NCBI RefSeq assembly: GCF_022965805.1
Contig: NC_133115.1
Location: 33,099,321 to 33,163,320, forward strand
Length of the DNA stretch: 64,000 bases
Reading direction: 5' to 3'
Source: Primulina eburnea
Taxonomy: Eukaryota; Streptophyta; Magnoliopsida; Lamiales; Gesneriaceae
Shown here: piece after piece, positions 11,398 through 22,233 of the stretch
Layout of the letters: each line of letters opens with the position of its first letter
Numbering within the stretch: the first letter of the stretch is position 1
The notes under the pieces: model-generated
Databases searched by the model: none
The model's input: only the letters and a program-made list of their open reading frames with translations
What the model was told of the DNA's origin: nothing
Translations under genes and position numbers: made by a program

Positions 11398-12567
11398 TCA
11401 GAATTCCGCTAAATCTTGAATGTCTCCGTCCCTACTTAAAAGATTACACCAAAAGTCCATGCTATCATCAAATCTCGAACCAATTTCCACACTTTGGATC
11501 GGATTTAATGGACTCGGGCACTCGATTTCGTCGGTGGATAATTCTTCGGACCAAAAACTTTCGTCGATAGGAGGAAAATATTCCGACGAATAATCAATTT
11601 CTTCGTCTTTGATAAAGATCGCCATCTTCTTCTTCCCCGACGAAGAATCCGTTACGGATGACATCTCGCTAGAGCATTGTTGCGGGCTTGTACCGGCAAT
11701 TTCTTTGACGGGGTCGGAATTAGTATCTTCTGTGACGTTGGTGTCCAGAGAAGACTCGTGACTCTTGAGCCGTTTCTTCAGTTGGGTGTGCCAAACATTT
11801 TTAATTTCGTTATCTGTGCGTCCTGGCAGCCTAGCTGCAATTACTGACCACCTGATACATAAAATCTCACCTCAGATTTTCGAATCGTCGACTATTTACG
11901 TTTTGAGTCAAACGTTGAATGAAACAACGATCACATTATTCGTACCAAACGATGCCTAAATATGTGACTGAGTTGACAAACACAAAAGCTGGTCGTGTGA
12001 CTAAAAAATATAGGGAATCAAATCCAACGAAGATACATAGCCAGGACGTATACGTGCATACTTCTTGGCGTCAGCACTTGATGCCTTTGCAAGATTAATT
12101 AATTAATTCTACAAATTTGGCACAGAAATTAAAGGGAATCTCGGAGATCTTGTTGGGTAGTGGTTCGCTAAATTCCAAGCACGGCACTTTTAAAGAGATG
12201 GGATCTACTAATTGTTTATTTCATTGAAAATCAAAAAAAAAAATTTGGCAAAATTATCACTTCGGTTATACTACTCCTACGTTACATCGTGTGAAAAATT
12301 AATGTTTTCGAGTAACTTATTAATATATTTCGATATATATTCAGTGGTTCAAAATCTTGAAATATTGTGTAGGGTGAAAAAATTATTGTAATACTCAGTC
12401 GTGGTGAGTGGCACATGTGATGCATGCATGTCCATCTTGTTTTCCCGCAGTCAGTCTTTGCGCATTTTGTTTGTAATGAGTATTTGTTTAATATATGTGT
12501 GACAAGTAGAATTAAATTTTATATATAATTAATTCAACATGTCGCACGCACAATTATTATTATTATA

Positions 12568-12637
<70 letters not shown>

Positions 12638-13727
12638 AAATATATATATAAGTCATAAGTCACAATCATACATATGACTTATGAGCACCGATGGCTATGA
12701 CTGCACGATACACGACGGGTTCAAGTGTTTATAACATGTTTTCGTTGAACCACGTGAACCATGCATACTTTATTGTAAGAATTTCGGGGAAAAAATTGAT
12801 ATGATGCATGAAAAATGTTAAAATAATGAAAGGCTCCATTCGTTTTTTTTTTTTTTTAAAATAGTTTTAAACATGTTAAACAAAAAAAAAATGTATTGAA
12901 ATTTTCACCTCTAAAAAACACTGACTTTTTTCTTTGATTTATAATATTATATGATTTTAAATGTCTAATTATACATTAAGATTACAGGATTTGATTGTGA
13001 ACAAAAGGCATCATTGCTTTCTCCATCTCTACATTTTCAAGAAAGTCGTCTGATCTAAAAACAACCTACAAAAAACACAGAAAACAAACCAAACATTTCC
13101 TATGTTTTGGTTTATTGTAATCACTTTCGATAGATACAACTAAATCTTGGTGGTGATGTATAAATACAAGTAGATCAGATTTTATTCTAAATCATATAGT
13201 AGAATGTTGTGTGGATGCTAGACTAATTTTTTGTTTAAAAAACAGAAGGAAACAATATCCCAAAAAGATTTGAGTTTGGCTGAATTAACTGCAAGGTTGT
13301 TTTAATTAATTAGAGGCATGTACAGATAATACACATACCTGTTACCGAGCATTTCATGTAAGTTAATGATGGTTTCTTCTTCTTCTTTGCTGAAATTTCC
13401 TCTCTTTATGTCTGGCCTCAAATAGTTGATCCATCTAAGTCTGCAACTCTTCCCACATCTCAACAGACCTGTACGTACACACCAAAAAAAAGAAAGAAAC
13501 ATTAATCTTAGTTGCCGGAATTAATATGAAAAAATAAAGGAAAACCCTTTTTCAGAAATATGATCATGATCATCAGAAAATTATTCCAGTGAACCTGCTT
13601 GTTTGGGGAGTGCCCGCCAATTCGCATGCCCCTTTTTCTGAATAAAAGAGACCAAAATCTGATCTTCCTCAGGGCTCCATGGCCCTTTCTTGAGTCCCAT
13701 TTTCTCACAGCAAGGTGCTCTCACCAT
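11398..13727 (-). CDS. R2R3-MYB transcription factor, subgroup 2 (MYB13/14/15-like)
   Basis: Exons 13595-13727 (133 bp), 13339-13468 (130 bp) and 11398-11851 join to 238 residues; 133 and 130 bp are the classic first two exon sizes of R2R3-MYB genes. R2 (about 14-61, W17/W37/W57) and R3 (about 67-112, F70/W89/W108) are complete, ending [15 protein letters not shown]. The C-terminus carries IDESFWS (183-189), the subgroup-2 signature, and a final acidic [10 protein letters not shown]...LAEF motif. It is a nuclear DNA-binding regulator; subgroup-2 members act in cold, defence and phenylpropanoid or stilbene control. Intron 2 is 1487 bp and holds a long TA microsatellite. The start is the ATG of MVRAPCCEK, the standard family start. 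Confidence 0.95.
12575..12652. repeat. (AT)n microsatellite in MYB intron 2
   Basis: A run of AT dinucleotides, interrupted by single A insertions, of roughly 75 bp. Confidence 0.9.
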
Positions 13728-14995
13728 TGCGTGATGACTTTACAGACACCTGAATTTTCTTCCCCTTTTCCTCAAATATATGTGTGTGTTTTGACTTTAT
13801 GGACACCTTGAAAATTAGGAATAAGGTTCTGCATATGCCAAAGGTGGGTATTTATGTATTCTCGTGCTGTTTGAAATAGCTCAGGCGCATCTTTCTTGTA
13901 TATGCAAGTTGATACTAAATTGGAGCATGTTCTCTCCCATAACTCTTTTTTAAATGAAATTTTATAGTTATATTAATTATTGAATTACTGCCTGACAATA
14001 CATGTTACACATGCGCAACTTAAATCTACTATCTCATATATCCCTATGCTCCATTAATTATTTTCTAAAGTTTCTAATTAATTTATCATTCATTTCCTTT
14101 AAAAATTCTCGACCTATTTCTCTTGCATAATACAAAAAGATTTAGTTAGCTAGCTAGCTAGCTAGCTAGATTGATTCGGAAAGTAATAAAATAATTTTAG
14201 ATAATAATAATAATAATGGGTGGTGTTGCATGCTCGTGGTCGTGTTGCGTATTTATCCGGGGGTTTGGCGTGCATGATGCGCGCAGCACTAAGTTATTAT
14301 AATTATAATCACTCTGAAGATTCACGTGGGATTCCAGTCTGTCCTTTGGGTGGGATTTTGTTTTATTGTCATTTTCATGATGTTTTAGAAATTTTCGATT
14401 TGGTTATTGATTCTTTTGTTTGAGTTAATTCATAATAAATAATCCATTTATGCAATCATATTCGATTATACTTTTTTCTACGAAGATGAAAATCCACGAC
14501 CATTATTTTTTTATTTTTTTTATATATATTAAACAATCATATTAAATCATATTGGACAAATCTTGTATCATGTATGTGAATAAACCTGACAAAATGAATT
14601 AATAATTTTTTTTCTCATGTACCAGCGCAGTCAACATTAGTCCGCAGAATACAGGTGCCAATGCCACGCAGTACTCGAATGGGGGTGGGAGTGCCAATGT
14701 CACGCAGAAAATGGAGCCGGCTTTCGTGTAATTTAGTTATTTCATTTAAATTAATTTGGAATTTAACAATTTGTACATTTTTTACAGAGAAAGAGATCTC
14801 CATATAATCTAAGATTTGATCAAAATTCTTGAAAGAAAGTTATCTGAATTTATGGTACATCGAATTCATTCTTGATCAAAATTTTTATACGGTTGATACT
14901 AACTCAATTTCTTTTCCCTTTTTTAATTTTCAAATGGCCTAAATTCTAGTCTTCCATTAGCGCCTCCAACTAAGAACTGACTGTAGTTTATTCAA

Positions 14996-14997
<2 letters not shown>

Positions 14998-15064
<67 letters not shown>
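14998..15064. repeat. (TA)n microsatellite
   Basis: An uninterrupted AT dinucleotide run of about 65 bp. Confidence 0.95.
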
Positions 15065-15066
<2 letters not shown>

Positions 15067-15164
15067 TTCCATTTCTTTCTTTTTTAAAAAAAAAATTTAT
15101 AAATTAAACACTCAATTGTACGAGTATGTGACAAATCTCTTATAAGTAATCAAAATTTAAAACT

Positions 15165-15490
15165 CAAAAACTTATGTGAGATAGTTTCACGAGTTAATTT
15201 TATGAGACATATATTTTATTTGAGTCATCCATAAAAAATATTACTTTTTATAGTAAATATCTTGTGAGACGGTTTCATGAATCTTTATCCGTGAGACAGG
15301 TCAACCCTGCTCATATTTACGATAATAAATAATACTTTTCACATAAAAAAATAATGTGACCCAAATAGGAATTTTGTCACACAAAATTGACTTTTGATAT
15401 CGTCTCATCAAAGTTGGTGTACTTTTTTATGTCAAAAATATTTCTTCATATTGTAAATATGAACACAATTAACTCGTCTCATTAATTAAA
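15165..15490. mobile_element. Two decayed, adjacent MITE copies of the 9-bp-TSD family
   Basis: The segment alternates family pieces in conflicting order: 'tgtgagatagtttcacgagt', 'ttatttgagtcatccat', 'gtgagacggtttcatgaatc', 'gagacaggtcaaccctgctc' and a further GACCCAAATA-like part. This suggests a copy inserted in or next to another, followed by decay. Confidence 0.55.
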
Positions 15491-16289
15491 AATTTTGATA
15501 CCATATCACAATTTTTTTTCCTTTTTTTGAATAATTAATTAAATGGATTCAGCACTTGAGAATGCTAACAAAAATGAGTGCATTTTTAATTTGGACGACT
15601 GATAAAGATCCTGGTTAATGGTCAAATTAAAGTCAGAATTTTTCTCTCCTTTTTAACGTAAGTTGCGGACATTGGCCGTCTCGTCAAACAAGAGTAGGCG
15701 GACGAGTTCACCCTCTCAATTTTCTTAAATTAATTTTCCATTTTAAACTTCTATTCTGATGCTTTTATTTACTTTTATTTTGACGATGAGCAGTATGTAG
15801 ACATGTACGTATATGCTAAAATTTTGGGAGGATGAACAAATTAAACGTAAATAATTATATAAAACTTTGATGATATTTTATTTGAGATATATAAAGTAAG
15901 TTTCCCTATTTACTAAGTAAGTTCTCACTTGCTCTCAACAAAGTTCAATTTGAAAGATCATGTATATTTGTTGTATATATGTTCAAAAGACACATGTTTA
16001 TTGAGTGACGATCATATCAGTAACTATTTATGCTCTTTCTCAAGATAAGATTGAATAACAACTAGATGAGGATGAGCAAAATATGTTTTGAGACTGGTGG
16101 TGAATATGTTTCAATTCAAAAATTTATTTTAGTCATGTTATTTTAAAATTAATTTATTAAGTTGTCAAAAGCTTCAACAATGCCATTTTATTTTGAAGTT
16201 TTTCGTTATAAAGATAATATTATTTTAAGTTATTTATGAAAGAGATTGATTTTGGTATATATCATACACAATGTTTGTTGTTTTATAAT

Positions 16290-16720
16290 TATATAATTGT
16301 TGAATAACGTCGAATGTTTACATTCGGTCTTGAGGCGTGACATTTATGCGGTTTCAGAGTCCTTCAGGTACATAATCTAGTTGCAGAATTTTTTTTCAAA
16401 ACATTCGGTCATATTATGACAAAGGGCCTATGTGGTCCCCTCTGGAACGGTCCAACAAGTTATAAAGGTCCGAAAACGCGAAATTACTTCGTTCAGGCCT
16501 CCGAAATCGTGTTTTTGCTGTTTTAGAAATGTTTCGTAGAGACTATAACTTTTCGTAAGAAACTCAAAATTTAATTTTATCAGTTATTCTAAAATCCTCT
16601 CGACGTATTGTTTCAATTTCTCCAAGCTTTTTATATTTTTAAAATTTCTCGAAAATTCTCGTTCAACGCGTTTCTTTTACTATTGCCGAATTTTGTGGAA
16701 TTGTAGTTCGGAGATAATGA
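16290..16720. repeat. Possible LTR-retroelement remnant
   Basis: The base composition is more even than the surroundings, and phrases such as 'gggcctatgtggtcccctct' and 'ggtccgaaaacgcgaaatta' look like a retrotransposon LTR or untranslated region. No PBS, polypurine tract or protein domain is visible, so this is only a suggestion. Confidence 0.25.
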
Positions 16721-17328
16721 GTATTTATATATATTTTTAGGAATATACCTATCAAAGATAGGTTGACTTAAACTTCATACTTAAAATGAAAGTTTTGGGA
16801 ATGATAAATTATTTTTGAAAAATTAATATGAAAAAAATCAGACACAAAATTTATATAATAAGGTTTTGGCATTCCAATATAGAAATTGATTTTTGTGTCA
16901 ATAGTTGATGTAAGAACATTAAGTTTGAGTTCTTGAGAATACTAAAAGCTAATTTTAAATATGCAGCATCTTGAAATATTTTGTTTAAAATGAATGTGAG
17001 AAACAATTTTCTCATATTAAGAAATTTATATTATTTGGGATAACAATTAGGTTATGACCTTAGGTAAATAAAGTAAGTTATGAGATATTTGTAGATATTG
17101 AGGAAAGTGTAACACAATAAGTTTGACCTTTTTTACGCTGCTAAGATTGATTCAAGGAGAAAGAAATTCAATGAACTCCTTCGTGTTAGACCGCGCTAGG
17201 CTCATAGTCTTGATAAAAGCAAGATGTAGTAAAATGATAATTATTTGAGGATTAGTTTCTTCGTAAAGGTTGAATGAAATTTTATTTCATAATGAGTACT
17301 AGGTTATGATTTTTGGGCTTTTAAGTTA

Positions 17329-17514
17329 GAGCTAGTGAGTCTCATGTGAGACCGTCTCACGGATCATAATCGGTGAGACGGGTCAACCCTACCCATATTC
17401 ATAATAAAAAGTAATACTTTTAGCATAAAAAAGAATACTTTTTCATGGGTAACCCAAATAAAAGATCCGTCTCACAAATACGACCCGTGAGACCGTCTCA
17501 CACAAGTTTTTGCC
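17329..17514 (-). mobile_element. MITE of the 9-bp-TSD family, with perfect TSD
   Basis: This is the reverse orientation: it starts GAGCTAGTGAGTCTC and ends AAGTTTTTGCC. Flanks 17320-17328 and 17515-17523 are both TTTAAGTTA. Both GTGAGACCGTCTCAC palindromes are perfect. Confidence 0.92.
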
Positions 17515-18727
17515 TTTAAGTTAATAGATCGTAGATTGATATTGATTTAAGTTCCAAGATTTTATATAAGTTTTGAGATAATAATAATGATAATTTCAAG
17601 ATATAATAAAATCAATATCGATTCGCATATATTCATGTCTCCTTCCACCTCTCGGATCCGTGCAAAGATGCTCTATGCCACATCCAAGGAAAGGTTCCGT
17701 TGGGTATCATGTGGTTCCTCTTCGCATGATGCTTCCCCGTGAAAAATATTTGTGGAGTTGAATCTGAAATTTTGTGTGTTTCTGTTAAATTGTGTATGTG
17801 TTGTCTTTCCAAAAATCAGGTTAAAAATTGTCGATACCTGTTCCTTCTTGAGTATTTGCATGATCCTATGAGAAACAACATCTTGTCTAATATAAACTGA
17901 ACTTTTCCATCATCTTGTGAGGAAGACAATGAACCCAAGTGTCTTATGTAATTTTTACAATCTCAAAATACAATCTCATAAAATTTTAAATTCTTCAATT
18001 TAATTTCTATTTATTTACAAAAAATACTTTAAAAAAATAACAATATTGTCCACCCGAGATATAATACATCTACAAAAAGGCTACCTAAAAAAACAAAATA
18101 AGTCAAATATTTTATTTTATATTATTTCCCTTCACTTGGATATTTCAAAATTAGCTTTGGTTTATTAAGATTTTGACATGATATTCTCGAACTATATATT
18201 TATTATAGAATACTAACTATAAGAAGATCGTTTTAGAAAAATAAAAATAAAATAAAACCAAAAATAAAATAACCATATTGTAATATAGGTTATATCTAAT
18301 TTTATTTAATTATAATTTCAATTAAATTCTTTAATTTTTTGCTACTTTTTTTTGCTCCAAAAGGTGAAATCGTTCACTTTAGGTGACTCAGCCAACCAAC
18401 AACAGCTAGACCTTATGCTACGCCGCGTACAAAGAACTTCCTCTCATTGAAGAGAATTTAACTCCCACACTGTCGCTTGCGAGACTTGATTTCTGGTCAT
18501 TTTTTGCTAATTTTTTTTTTTTTTTTATGATACCATCAGGAGAGAGAATATTCATTCCCTCGAATATTTTTTATCACGTCGTAAATATATAAAATTCTGA
18601 CAGGAATGAGGAACACCTCTGACTCACGAGTCCAAGATATTTTGTCAGACAAACCTTGAGCTAAACAGTCCTACCTCTCTCCCACAAGGAGAGTACATTA
18701 AAAAAAACAAAACAAAAACTAAACAAA

Positions 18728-19070
18728 AATTTGTGTTAGACGATCTTACCGATCGTATTTATAAAATAGATCTTTTATTTGGGTCATCCATGAAAAAATA
18801 TTATTTTTTATGATAAAAGTATTATTTTTTTTATTGTAAATATCGGTAGGATAGACCCGTCTCACATATTAAGAATCGTAAAAAAATAAGAAACAAAGAA
18901 TTGATATGAATGAATTCTCAAAGATAAAATATAAAAATTCTTATACATTTCATAAGACAGATTTTTTTATCTACCAATCCATGAAATAATATATATTTTT
19001 TGTATCAAAAATATTATTTTCCATTCTAAATATGGATTGAATCCATCTTTCCGTGAGACCGTTTCGTTAA
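18728..19070. mobile_element. Two decayed MITE copies
   Basis: About 18728-18880 keeps 'tcttttatttgggtcatcca', the doubled poly-T blocks and 'agacccgtctcacatatta'; about 18955-19070 keeps a more eroded version ending 'gtgagaccgtttcgtta'. Neither has a readable TSD. Confidence 0.6.
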
Positions 19071-19160
19071 AGACTTGTTAAATATGAAATTAGTTTGAAC
19101 GAACAATGGTAATTTTCTTACCAAATCTTTAGCTAAGATATAAAAATGCAATAAAATAAT

Positions 19161-19342
19161 GACAAAAACTTGTGTGAGACGGTCTCACGGGTCGTATTTG
19201 TGATACGGATCTCTTATTTGGGTCCTCCATGAAAAAATATTATTTTTTATGCTAAGAATATTACTTTTTATTGTGAATATCGGTAGGGTTGACCCGTCTC
19301 ACAGAGTAAGATCCGTGAAACCGTCTCTCATGAGACTCACTC
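19161..19342 (+). mobile_element. MITE of the 9-bp-TSD family, with perfect TSD
   Basis: It starts GACAAAAACTTGTGTGAGAC and ends ATGAGACTCACTC; it is 182 bp long. TAAAATAAT flanks it at 19152-19160 and 19343-19351. Confidence 0.92.
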
Positions 19343-19686
19343 TAAAATAATAATTTATTATCGAATAAGCAAATGTTTGGAACATGAAAAAAGAAAATGT
19401 TAACGTTTGGAACAAAACAAAACCTGTGTCCTGTATATTTTCTGGATCCAGCTGGGGAGACAAACGCTGTGACATCCATGCCGAGATAATTCAGAGTAGA
19501 CCCATAGGGATGATTTTTTCCAAAAATGCCAACTTTTAATATGATTTGGTACCTTAATACTCATGAAATAATGGTTTAGGATAAGTCATGAATATAATAA
19601 ATTACAAACCGATTAATTATGATGAGTTCAATTTTATCACCGTAATTTTTTTTAGATTTATATGAATTATTATCTATAAATTAAAA

Positions 19687-20122
19687 GAGTACGTCTCTTG
19701 TGAGACGGTCTCACGAATCTTTATTTGTGAGACGGGTCAACGCTACCGATATTCACAATAAAAATAATATTTTTAGCATAAAAAGTAATACTTTTTCATG
19801 GATGATCCAAATAACCGATATTTACAATAAAAAATAGAGGAGGATTCATGTAAGACCGTCTCATGGATCTTAATCTGTGAAACGGGTCAAGCATATCCAT
19901 ATTCATAATAAAGAGTAATAAAGTATAAAAAATAATATTTTTTCATGGATGACCCAAATAAAAGATTCGTCTAAAAAATACGACCCGTGAGACCGTCTCA
20001 CACAAATTTTGCCTAAAAAGTAATATTCTTAGCATAAAAAGTAATATTTTTCATGGATGACCCAAATAGATATCCGTATCACAAAATACGACCCGTGAGA
20101 CTGTCTCACACAAGATTTTGCC
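19687..20122 (-). mobile_element. Cluster of overlapping or nested MITE copies
   Basis: At least two left-end segments (near 19697 and 19852) and two right-end segments (about 19990-20010 and 20088-20122, each ACCCGTGAGACCGTCTCAC-like) occur in 430 bp, with the middle part repeated three times. The order suggests insertion of one copy into another or unequal exchange. Confidence 0.7.
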
Positions 20123-20832
20123 AAATTTATACCGTTGGACCATGAAATTTATTAATTTATCAAATATTAATTAATCCATAAATTAATACATAAAATTGAT
20201 TATATAATTTTTTTTTACGGCTACACGTATATTTTAAAAAATAAATAAGTGATATTTATTGTTTTTAAATAATGAAATAATATTCATTATGTTGATTAAT
20301 CAAAAAACATTCACAAAACAAATCTTTTAGAACCAATTATATGAGAGGAAGCTCTATAGCGATAACTATTATTCATAATTTTTTGTTTCAAAATGCAACA
20401 CCAAATTTTTGGAATATATTATGAAAAGTTATAGATGAAATCTAAATACATTTATTTTTTTTAAAAAAGTAAACAACAGTAGAATCAACATTTACTAATT
20501 GTCTTTGTTATATATGTAATTTTAGACAATCATTAATTTATATTAATGACAAGACATAAGTTTATATAAAAATCTTTCAGAAAATTATTATCTTATTAAT
20601 TTATCAAAATTATTAATTTAGTACATTGTCTCAAGTCAAGGACGAAGAAAAAATATTATTTTAGAGATATGATTAATTTATTCAATATAAATTTATAGAA
20701 GTTTAGTTTTATTTAATTTAAATTATTAAAAATATTTTTAAACTCTTACTACACATTGGTGTTTTTTAAATTAGATAGGTCAGTTCAATCTGGCTATTAG
20801 TCCGGTCTTGACTAACTCTATAAAACATTTTA

Positions 20833-21015
20833 GACAAAAACTTGTGTGAGACAGTCTCACGGGTCGTATTTTGTGAGACGGATATTTTATTTGGATCATA
20901 CATGAAAAAATATTACTTTTTATGCTAAGAGTATTACTTTATATAGTGAATATAGGTAGGGTTGGTCTGTCTTATAGATAAAGATTTGTGAGACCGTCTC
21001 ACAAGAGACCTACTC
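20833..21015 (+). mobile_element. MITE of the 9-bp-TSD family
   Basis: It starts GACAAAAACTTGTGTGAGAC and ends AGAGACCTACTC. Flanks AACATTTTA (20824-20832) and AATATTTTA (21016-21024) match at 8 of 9 positions. It lies about 1.2 kb upstream of the CRY2 start. Confidence 0.85.
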
Positions 21016-21978
21016 AATATTTTAATGATCAAAACAGGTCAAAAACCGATGTGATTGCAATGAAGCGAGTGTGGTGTGGAGTATGTGGACTGCGGAAAAC
21101 CGAAACCCTGTTTCTCCCTCGCTAGTTGGAGTCGTCGCAACAAGCTTAATCAATATCGTCCATGTCTTTGGTTCAAGTCACAACAATTTATTTTTTCTGC
21201 GTGTTTCCGGTAAAATCACAGATTTTTTTTTAACAAATACAAGCTTACCCAAAAATAAATATGGTAACTTTACTTCCACCCTTGTTTGGCTGCTTCTTAG
21301 GCTGAATCTTGACATTTTTATTGAAAACCCCCCGAAAAAATTGACAATTAAATTTCAAGGGGAAAAAAAAGGAATAGTAAACTTGAAAATATATGTGAGA
21401 AAATACATTTTTTTCCCAAAAAAAAAAAAAAAAAAAACCCAAACCCGACCCCATCGGATAATGAAAATATTATTCGATCCTAACTACCGAAAACCCAAAA
21501 AAACCCGACCGGTGACCCCCCATACCTTCGATACCATCCTTCTTAATTTCCTTCTCTTTTGTCTCTTTGAAGTAGTCAGTGGGCCTACGGATAACATTAT
21601 TCAGTAATTTTCTGGATGGAGTGGAGTGGGTAGTTTGTCGTGGAAACACGGAACTTGGTCATAGGAATCTTAATCTTTTGGGCTGAATTCTCTCTCTCTC
21701 TCGATTGTATATCAAAATCATTTCCACGGATACTGGTGCTTCTTACTCAAGTCGTGCGTACTTTTTCTTGAATTGTTTTGTGGATTCTGGTGAAACAAGT
21801 ATTTGAAGGGTTACATCTTAGGTATGAATTCAAGTTCTTGTTTTTTATGGTGGATTAGTAGTTTTGTCTGTGATATTTGACTGTGGTATGCTTTGGAAGG
21901 TTTCTTGTTACGGTTTCTTGCGATGGTGGAAAGATGATAGAGTCAAGAAAACGGATTGTGAGAAGGGTAAAATACAGT

Positions 21979-22233
21979 GTCCGGGCAATTTTAATCTCAA
22001 AGGGATTCAGTTCCTGGGAATGGAAAGTAACTGCAAAAGCATAGTTGTGGTTTAGGAGGGATTTGGGAGGTCGAATTTTCTGAAAAATGAACTCTCTTTT
22101 AGTATCAAGGATATGGATTTGTGAGCAGGCTTAAAAATATTATTTTTCGGGCAACTATAATCTTTAAGGGATTGAATTTTTTAAATGGAAAGTAATTGCA
22201 AAAGCATAGTGTGGTTTAGGAGGGATTTGAGGA
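21979..22233 (+). repeat. Duplicated CRY2 start region (two ~88-bp copies)
   Basis: Copy 1 (about 21979-22068) and copy 2 (about 22147-22233) share cgggcaa, tctnaaagggattnanttnnt, and the coding start atggaaagtaa(c/t)tgcaaa followed by gcatagt and ggtttaggagggattt. Copy 1 has one extra T after 'gcatagt', so its ATG at 22020 opens only MESNCKSIVVV before TAG at 22053-22055. Copy 2 is the functional start. A possible leader intron (donor after 21820, acceptor near 22130) would remove copy 1 from the mRNA. Confidence 0.85.

Larger units (their letters stand above)
13812..17318. other. Gene-free region upstream of the MYB gene
   Basis: It holds a (TAGC)n tract at about 14148-14168, a (TA)n tract at 15000-15064, decayed MITE pieces at about 15165-15490, and a possible retroelement remnant near 16290-16720. 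A short GC-richer patch at 14218-14300 and a duplicated 'gtgccaatg(c/t)cacgcag' at 14655-14710 have no recognised meaning. Confidence 0.5.

Noticed and set aside
11328..11570. 80-codon forward frame opposite the MYB gene
   Set aside because: It is antisense to MYB exon 3, whose reverse-strand reading has the correct domain and motifs.
21071..21607. 178-codon open frame upstream of CRY2
   Set aside because: Composition-driven: a poly-A run codes a lysine string, there is no domain, and it overlaps the presumed CRY2 promoter.
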